Source: Kosakonia cowanii JCM 10956 = DSM 18146
GTDB taxonomy: Bacteria > Pseudomonadota > Gammaproteobacteria > Enterobacterales > Enterobacteriaceae
Direction of reading: 5' to 3'
Length of the DNA stretch: 64,000 bases
Assembly (NCBI RefSeq): GCF_001975225.1
Contig: NZ_CP019445.1
Coordinates: 3,286,001-3,350,000 of the forward strand
Shown piece after piece: positions 59,157 to 64,000 of this stretch (positions are counted from its first letter, which is position 1; each line of letters starts with the position of its first letter). Below the pieces are notes generated by a model. It did not search any database. It saw only the letters and a program-made list of their open reading frames with translations, and was not told the origin of the DNA. The translations under genes were made by a program, and so were the position numbers.

Positions 59157-59774
59157 TCATACCTCCTGTGGATTAGCCAGATAGCCGCTTGTGTCCCCGG
59201 TCGGGCGGCTGTTGGCGTTGGGTTTGATGACAATATTTGGCCGGGTAAAGTGCGCCGCCGGAATGGGCGCGACCGCCGCCAGCGTGCCATGCTTTTTACG
59301 CAGCGTCTCAATCGGGCCAAAATCGAGAGCGCGCAGCGGGCAGGACTCGACGCAGACAGGCTTTTTGCCCTCGGCCACACGCTCGTGGCAGCCGTCGCAT
59401 TTCGTCATATGGCCTTTCGCCGCATTGTATTGCGGCGCGCCGTACGGGCAGGCCATATGGCAGTAGCGGCAGCCGATACAGACCTCTTCGTCGACCACCA
59501 CAAAGCCATCTTCACGTTTATGCATCGCGCCGCTCGGGCAGACTTTGGTGCAGGCCGGATCCTCACAGTGGTTACAGGAGAGTGAGAGATAGTAGGCAAA
59601 GACGTTTTGCTGCCAGACGCCGTTATCCTCCTGCCAGTTGCCGCCCGCGTACTCGTAGACGCGGCGGAAACTGACGTCCGGGGTTAAATCTTTGTAATCT
59701 TTACAGGCCAGTTCGCAGGTTTTACAACCGGTGCAGCGGGCGGAATCAATAAAAAATCCATACTGGGTGCTCAT
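59157..59774 (-). CDS. ynfG: Reductase Fe-S subunit YnfG
   Basis: DmsB-type subunit with four [4Fe-4S] clusters, 205 residues as in E. coli. Cys groups: CTGCKTCELAC, CNHCEDPACTKVCP, CIGCRYCHMACPYG and CDGCHERVAEGKKPVC. Passes electrons from YnfH to YnfE. Confidence 0.96.
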   Translation of the reverse strand: MSTQYGFFIDSARCTGCKTCELACKDYKDLTPDVSFRRVYEYAGGNWQEDNGVWQQNVFAYYLSLSCNHCEDPACTKVCPSGAMHKREDGFVVVDEEVCIGCRYCHMACPYGAPQYNAAKGHMTKCDGCHERVAEGKKPVCVESCPLRALDFGPIETLRKKHGTLAAVAPIPAAHFTRPNIVIKPNANSRPTGDTSGYLANPQEV

Positions 59775-59784
59775 CGGCTACTCC

Positions 59785-62223
59785 TCAAACCTTTTGAATG
59801 TCGACCAGATTGGTGTGCTGCGGGTTACCTTTCGCCAGCGGCGAAGGGCGGTGCGTGGTCAGCGTATTGACGCAGCCGCCGTGATCGACGCGATCGCCCG
59901 CCATATCCGCCTGGTGCCACGCACCCTGACCCATGGCGCTGACGCCCGGCATAATGCGCGGCGTCACTTTCGCCGCAATCCGCACTTCGCCACGGTCGTT
60001 AAACACGCGTACCAGATCGCCGTTCTTAATCCCGCGCCGTTCGGCATCAAGCGGGTTGATCCACACCTCCTGGCGGCAGGCCTCTTTCAGCACATCAATA
60101 TTGCCGTAGCTGGAGTGGGTGCGTGCTTTGTAGTGAAAACCGAAAAGTTGCAGCGGGAAGGTGGCACGCGCCGGATCGTCCCAGCCTTCAAAGGTGGAGG
60201 CATAGATCGGCAGTGGGCTTATCACCTCATCCTTTTGCAGTTCCCAATGGCTTGCGATCTCCGCCAGCTTGCTGGAGTAGATCTCAATTTTGCCCGACGG
60301 CGTTTTCAGCGGGTTGGCCTGCGGATCGTCGCGGAATTTTTTATAGGCCACGAAGTGGCCGTTCGGATCTTTGCGTTTGTAGATACCCATCGCTTTCAAC
60401 GCCTCGTAGGAGGGCAGCGCGGGATCTTTCTCTACCATTCTGGCGTAGAGGTATTTCAGCCACTCCTCCTGCGTGCGCCCTTCGGTGAAGCGCTGGTGGA
60501 TATCCGGCCCAAGGCGGCGGGCGATCTCGCTGGTGATCCAGTAGATGCCTTTGCGCTCGAACTTCGGCGCGGTGACTGGTTGCAGGAAGATGAGGTAGCC
60601 CATGTTGCCGGCGTAGTCGTTGGGGATAATATCCTCCTGCTCAACGGTCATCAGATCCGGCAGCAGGATATCGGCATACATCGCCGACGAGGTCATAAAG
60701 TTCTCAATCACCACGATCGTCTCGCACTTGCTCTCATCCTGCAGCACATCGTGAGTGTGGTTGATATCGCCGTGCTGGTTGACGAGGGTATTACCGGCAT
60801 AGTTCCAGATGAACTTGATCGGCACATCGAGCTTCTCTTTGCCGCGCACGCCGTCGCGCGTCGCCGTCATCTCTGGCCCGCGGGCGATGGCATCGGTCCA
60901 GCTAAAGCAGGAGATGGCGGTTTTTACCGGGTTCTCCGGCATCGGCATCCGCTCAATGGTGATGGTATAAGTTGACTCACGCGCGCCGCTGTTGCCGCCG
61001 TTAATGCCGACATTGCCGGTGAGGATCGGCAGCATGGCGATCGCACGGGCGGTCAGCTCGCCGTTGGCCTGGCGTTGCGGGCCCCAGCCCTGGCAGATAT
61101 AGGCCGGTTTGGTGCTGCCAATCTCTCTGGCGAGCTTGATGATTTTGTCTGCCGGAATGCCGGTAATGCGCGATGCCCACTGCGGCGTTTTCGCCACGCC
61201 GTCATCGCCCTGGCCGAGAATATAGGCTTTGTAGTGGCCGTTTGCTGGTGCACCGGCGGGTAGGGTTTTCTCGTCGTAGCCAACGCAGTAGTTATCGAGG
61301 AAGGTTTGATCGACCAGGTTTTCGCTGATTAGCACCCAGGCCATACCGGCGACCAGCGCGGCGTCGGTGCCGGGACGGATCGGCACCCACTCATCTTCAC
61401 GCCCGGCGGCGGTGTCGGTATAGCGCGGATCAATCACCACCATCCGCGCATTGGAGCGTTCGCGCGCCTGCTCGAGAAAGTAGGTAATGCCGCCGCCGCT
61501 CATGCGGGTCTCCGCTGGGTTGTTGCCGAACATCACCACCAGCTTGCTGTTTTCAATATCGGAGGTGCTGTTCCCTTCGTTGGAGCCGTAGGTGTAGGGC
61601 ATCGCGCAGGCGATTTGCGCCGTGCTGTAGGTGCCATATTGATTGAGAAAGCCGCCGTACATCGCCATCAGGCGGGCGACGAGCGAGGCGGAAGGGGATG
61701 AGCGGGTAATGTTGCCGCCGACGATGCCGGAGGAGTAGTTGATATAGACCGCTTCGTTGCCATATTTGTCCACCACCCCTTTCAGGCGGGCGGCGATGGT
61801 ATCGAGGGCTTCATCCCAACTGATGCGCTGAAATTTGCCTTCGCCGCGTTTGCCGACGCGTTTCATCGGATAGTTGAGGCGATCCGGGTGATTGATACGC
61901 CGCCGGATAGAGCGACCGCGCAGGCAGGCGCGTACCTGATGGTTGCCATACTGATCTTCGCCGGTGTTATCGGTTTCGACCCAGTAGACCTCCTCATCGC
62001 GCACATGCAGACGCAGGGCGCAGCGGCTGCCGCAGTTGACCGAGCAGGCTCCCCAGACCACTTTATCCGGCGCGGGTTGCATCGCCTGCTGCACCGCGGC
62101 AGCGGCGGAGCGCATACCAAACGGGAGAGAAAAACTGCTTGCTGCCAGCGCTAACGATCCGAGGGCGGTCGACTTTACCAGCGTTCGTCGGCTAATACCC
62201 CCGGCATATTCCGTCTTCGACAT
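59785..62223 (-). CDS. ynfE: Molybdoenzyme catalytic subunit YnfE (DMSO reductase type)
   Basis: 812-residue periplasmic molybdopterin (MGD) oxidoreductase. Twin-arginine leader GISRRTLVKSTALGSLA with an AAA cleavage region near residue 42, the Fe-S Cys group in CSVNCGSRCAL, and the Mo-ligand Ser region YGTYSTAQIACAMPYTYG near residue 200. Closest to E. coli YnfE (selenate reduction) rather than YnfF or DmsA, judging by the leader and IIPNDYAGNMGYLIFLQPVT. E. coli has two catalytic genes (ynfE, ynfF); only one is here. Probably FNR-activated; only a partial TTGAT half-site is visible near 62330. Confidence 0.93.
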   Translation of the reverse strand: MSKTEYAGGISRRTLVKSTALGSLALAASSFSLPFGMRSAAAAVQQAMQPAPDKVVWGACSVNCGSRCALRLHVRDEEVYWVETDNTGEDQYGNHQVRACLRGRSIRRRINHPDRLNYPMKRVGKRGEGKFQRISWDEALDTIAARLKGVVDKYGNEAVYINYSSGIVGGNITRSSPSASLVARLMAMYGGFLNQYGTYSTAQIACAMPYTYGSNEGNSTSDIENSKLVVMFGNNPAETRMSGGGITYFLEQARERSNARMVVIDPRYTDTAAGREDEWVPIRPGTDAALVAGMAWVLISENLVDQTFLDNYCVGYDEKTLPAGAPANGHYKAYILGQGDDGVAKTPQWASRITGIPADKIIKLAREIGSTKPAYICQGWGPQRQANGELTARAIAMLPILTGNVGINGGNSGARESTYTITIERMPMPENPVKTAISCFSWTDAIARGPEMTATRDGVRGKEKLDVPIKFIWNYAGNTLVNQHGDINHTHDVLQDESKCETIVVIENFMTSSAMYADILLPDLMTVEQEDIIPNDYAGNMGYLIFLQPVTAPKFERKGIYWITSEIARRLGPDIHQRFTEGRTQEEWLKYLYARMVEKDPALPSYEALKAMGIYKRKDPNGHFVAYKKFRDDPQANPLKTPSGKIEIYSSKLAEIASHWELQKDEVISPLPIYASTFEGWDDPARATFPLQLFGFHYKARTHSSYGNIDVLKEACRQEVWINPLDAERRGIKNGDLVRVFNDRGEVRIAAKVTPRIMPGVSAMGQGAWHQADMAGDRVDHGGCVNTLTTHRPSPLAKGNPQHTNLVDIQKV

Positions 62224-62345
62224 GACTCACTCCATTATTATTTTTAAATAAAAACTTACCCGCGCAAATTAAAAGCAGGCTAATGATGGAGCTATGGTAA
62301 TCATTAAGGAGTAGGGGAATGTTATGCACGATCAAATAGAGGGGG

Positions 62346-62368
62346 ATCCCCCTGGAAATCAGGGGGAT
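62346..62368. terminator. Hairpin after ynfD
   Basis: Nine-base arms ATCCCCCTG and CAGGGGGAT with a five-base loop, seven bases past the ynfD stop. T-runs are poor on the minus strand, so termination strength is uncertain. Confidence 0.55.
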
Positions 62369-62374
62369 TAGATT

Positions 62375-62656
62375 TTACTGATTGCTGTTACTGTTTTCGT
62401 TCTGAGATGATGCGCCGCCATTACGGGCGTAGATAATTTTGTAAGTGTCATTGGCACAGTGACCAACCACCTGTCCACCCGCCTGTTCGGCTTGATCGTT
62501 TGGTACCACGGTCAATTCGAACCCGGACTCCGGGACGCCATTGTTAATAATTTTTTGCTGGATATCCGTTTTAACGCGTTCGCATGAATCCGGCGCGGCG
62601 AAAGCAGGAACAGAACCTACCAGCAGTGCTGCGCACAGCCAACGTGAATAGTGCAT
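62375..62656 (-). CDS. ynfD: DUF1161 periplasmic protein YnfD
   Basis: 93 residues, signal peptide from MHYSRWLCAALLVGSVPAFA, then APDSCERVKTDIQQKIINNG and VVGHCANDTYKIIY, both shared with E. coli YnfD (two Cys probably form a disulfide). Start at 62656 with AAGGAG upstream. The C-terminus is Ser/Asn-rich. Function unknown. Confidence 0.9.
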   Translation of the reverse strand: MHYSRWLCAALLVGSVPAFAAPDSCERVKTDIQQKIINNGVPESGFELTVVPNDQAEQAGGQVVGHCANDTYKIIYARNGGASSQNENSNSNQ

Positions 62657-62847
62657 GCTTGTCTCCTTATTTATTGTGCGCTTTAAGCTTAGCACTTCTC
62701 TTTTCGACAAAAGGTAAATCTCTGAATCATCTTAGCTGTATGTGAAATTCCGCAGATACCCGATAAGGAAGTCGCTAACTCATTACGCTATCGGGTAAAT
62801 GTTTTGCTAATATAAGCGCCATTCTAAAGAAAACTGTGGTGGAACCT

Positions 62848-63558
62848 TTGAAAAAACAGTTATTACTTATCTCTCTGGCCCTGGTTTTGGTCGGATGTGA
62901 TGAGGAAAAAGGCCCGGTGGCATTCACGCCGGAGATGGCAAGTTTTTCGAATGAATTCGATTTTGATCCTCTGCGCGGTGCGGTAAAAAACTTTAGTCAG
63001 ACCCTGCTTAACGAGAAGGGTGAAGTGACAAAGCGCGTCAGCGGTACGCTGTCGAAAGAGGGCTGTTTCGATACGCTCGAACTTCACGACCTGGAGAACA
63101 ATAGCGGCGTATCGCTGGTACTGGATGCCAACTACTATATCGAAGCCGAAACGCAGGAGAAGCGTCTGCGGCTGCAGGGGAAATGCCAGCTGGCAGAGTT
63201 CCCGTCGGCGGGCGTCACCTGGGACACCGACGATAACGGCTTTGTGGTGCGCGCATCAGGCAAAGATATGGAAGTGAAGTATCGCTATGATGACGAAGGC
63301 TACCCGCTGGGCAAATCAACCACTTCAAAAGATGTGCATCTCGATGTCGCCTCCACGCCGGCGAAAGATAAGCGCAAGAAGCTCGATTATGCCGCGGTAA
63401 GTACGCTCAATGATAAGCCGCTGAGTAAAGTGCAGCAGACCTGCGACTACGACAAACATGATAATCCGCTGAGTTGTAGCCTGGAGATTGTTGATGAGAG
63501 CGTAACGCCGCAGGTGACGCATAAATACAGCATCAAAAACACCATCGAGTATTATTGA
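62848..63558 (+). CDS. ynfC: Lipoprotein YnfC
   Basis: 236 residues, the E. coli length, if started at the TTG at 62848: MKKQLLLISLALVLVGCDEE, a lipoprotein signal with lipid-accepting Cys17. GGTGG lies five bases upstream. A GTG at 62836 would add four residues. DUF1425-like mature part with FTPEMASFSNEFDFDPLRGA and ending YSIKNTIEYY as in E. coli. Envelope role unknown. Confidence 0.9.
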   Translation: MKKQLLLISLALVLVGCDEEKGPVAFTPEMASFSNEFDFDPLRGAVKNFSQTLLNEKGEVTKRVSGTLSKEGCFDTLELHDLENNSGVSLVLDANYYIEAETQEKRLRLQGKCQLAEFPSAGVTWDTDDNGFVVRASGKDMEVKYRYDDEGYPLGKSTTSKDVHLDVASTPAKDKRKKLDYAAVSTLNDKPLSKVQQTCDYDKHDNPLSCSLEIVDESVTPQVTHKYSIKNTIEYY

Positions 63559-63577
63559 TGCTGTCCGCTCACCGCGC

Positions 63578-64000
63578 TTATTGCGCGGTGGGTTTTAACA
63601 GCGTACTGCCGCTGGTTTTATGTTCCTGCAGATAGTGCTGCTGAAAAATACACATGCGGATGGTGTTGCGGTATTCGCCATTAATAAAGAACTCATGAAT
63701 TAATTCCCCCTCCACCTGAAAACCCAGCTTGCGGTAGATGTGAATCGCTTTCTCATTCTCTTTATCAACGATGAGATAGAGCTTATAGAGGTTTAATACC
63801 GTAAAACCATAATCCATCGCCAGCTTAGCGGCTTTTGACGCCAGCCCTTTGCCCTGGAATTCCGGCGAGATAATGATTTGAAACTCCGCGCGGCGGTGCA
63901 CATGGTTAATTTCAACCAGTTCTACCAGACCGGCGTTGGTGCCATTACACTCGACGACGAAACGGCGCTCGCTCTGATCGTGGATGTGCTTATCGTAAAG
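63578..64000 (-). CDS. speG: Spermidine N1-acetyltransferase, N-terminus outside window
   Basis: GNAT acetyltransferase that inactivates spermidine, complementing MdtJI export. The last 140 residues are present, from [17 protein letters not shown] on, with the acetyl-CoA loop [15 protein letters not shown] and the end LLKPTAQ identical to E. coli. The gene continues past the right edge. Convergent with ynfC. Confidence 0.97.
   Translation of the reverse strand, partial: LYDKHIHDQSERRFVVECNGTNAGLVELVEINHVHRRAEFQIIISPEFQGKGLASKAAKLAMDYGFTVLNLYKLYLIVDKENEKAIHIYRKLGFQVEGELIHEFFINGEYRNTIRMCIFQQHYLQEHKTSGSTLLKPTAQ

Noticed and set aside
62320..62340. FNR site upstream of ynfE
   Set aside because: A TTGAT half-site is present but the second half (CATAA) matches poorly; not strong enough to list.

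Overview
The window is a chromosomal stretch from a member of the Enterobacteriaceae in the Enterobacter/Kosakonia/Klebsiella neighbourhood. Almost every gene has a close Escherichia coli/Salmonella counterpart and gene order follows the E. coli dtpA-to-speG block read backwards. The genus cannot be fixed from the sequence alone. A tus gene with a Ter site directly upstream puts the window in the replication terminus region; Ter polarity and three GGGNAGGG motifs on the plus strand suggest that dif lies beyond the right-hand end.

Layout. 1-9400: dtpA (cut by the window edge), an extra HemJ-like membrane gene, nth, the rsxABCDGE electron-transport operon (rsxG carries a frameshift), ydgK, cnu and blr. 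9500-16600: ydgJ, add, a small unknown membrane gene, malYX without malI, then four small Rcs-connector-type genes (ycgZ, ymgA and two AriR-like) where E. coli has uidCBAR-hdhA-malI. 16700-32500: ydgA, manA, fumA, fumC, tus/Ter, rstBA, ydgC, ydgI (no folM between them), ydgH, pntAB. 32500-38900: an MscS-type channel, uspE, fnr, ogt, smrA and an SOS-controlled umuDC pair. 39100-51400: an AI-2E-family permease, mdtUJI, a GGDEF-EAL protein, ydgD, ydgU, asr, an M32 carboxypeptidase, ynfM, ynfL, mlc, bioD2. 51500-57600: an accessory segment in which two different ADP-ribosyltransferase-type toxin genes and a broken toxin-like fragment flank the osmoprotectant importer osmYXWV. 57600-64000: dmsD-ynfHGE, ynfD, ynfC and speG (cut by the edge).

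How the genes work together. Many products serve redox and anaerobic life: Rsx complex, PntAB, fumarases, FNR, YnfEGH and the chaperone DmsD. Others handle envelope and acid stress (RstAB with the RstA-box gene asr, Rcs connectors, OsmU importer, MscS), polyamines (MdtJI, SpeG) and DNA repair (Nth, Ogt, UmuDC).

The most notable items are: the two ADP-ribosyltransferase genes, which share the N-terminal start MYA and have no recognisable immunity gene; a UmuD that lacks the N-terminal arm, the cleavage dipeptide and the catalytic serine, so it appears to be made directly in the UmuD' form; the single-base frameshift in rsxG; and a gap between ogt and smrA bounded by two opposed terminators with no recognisable gene.
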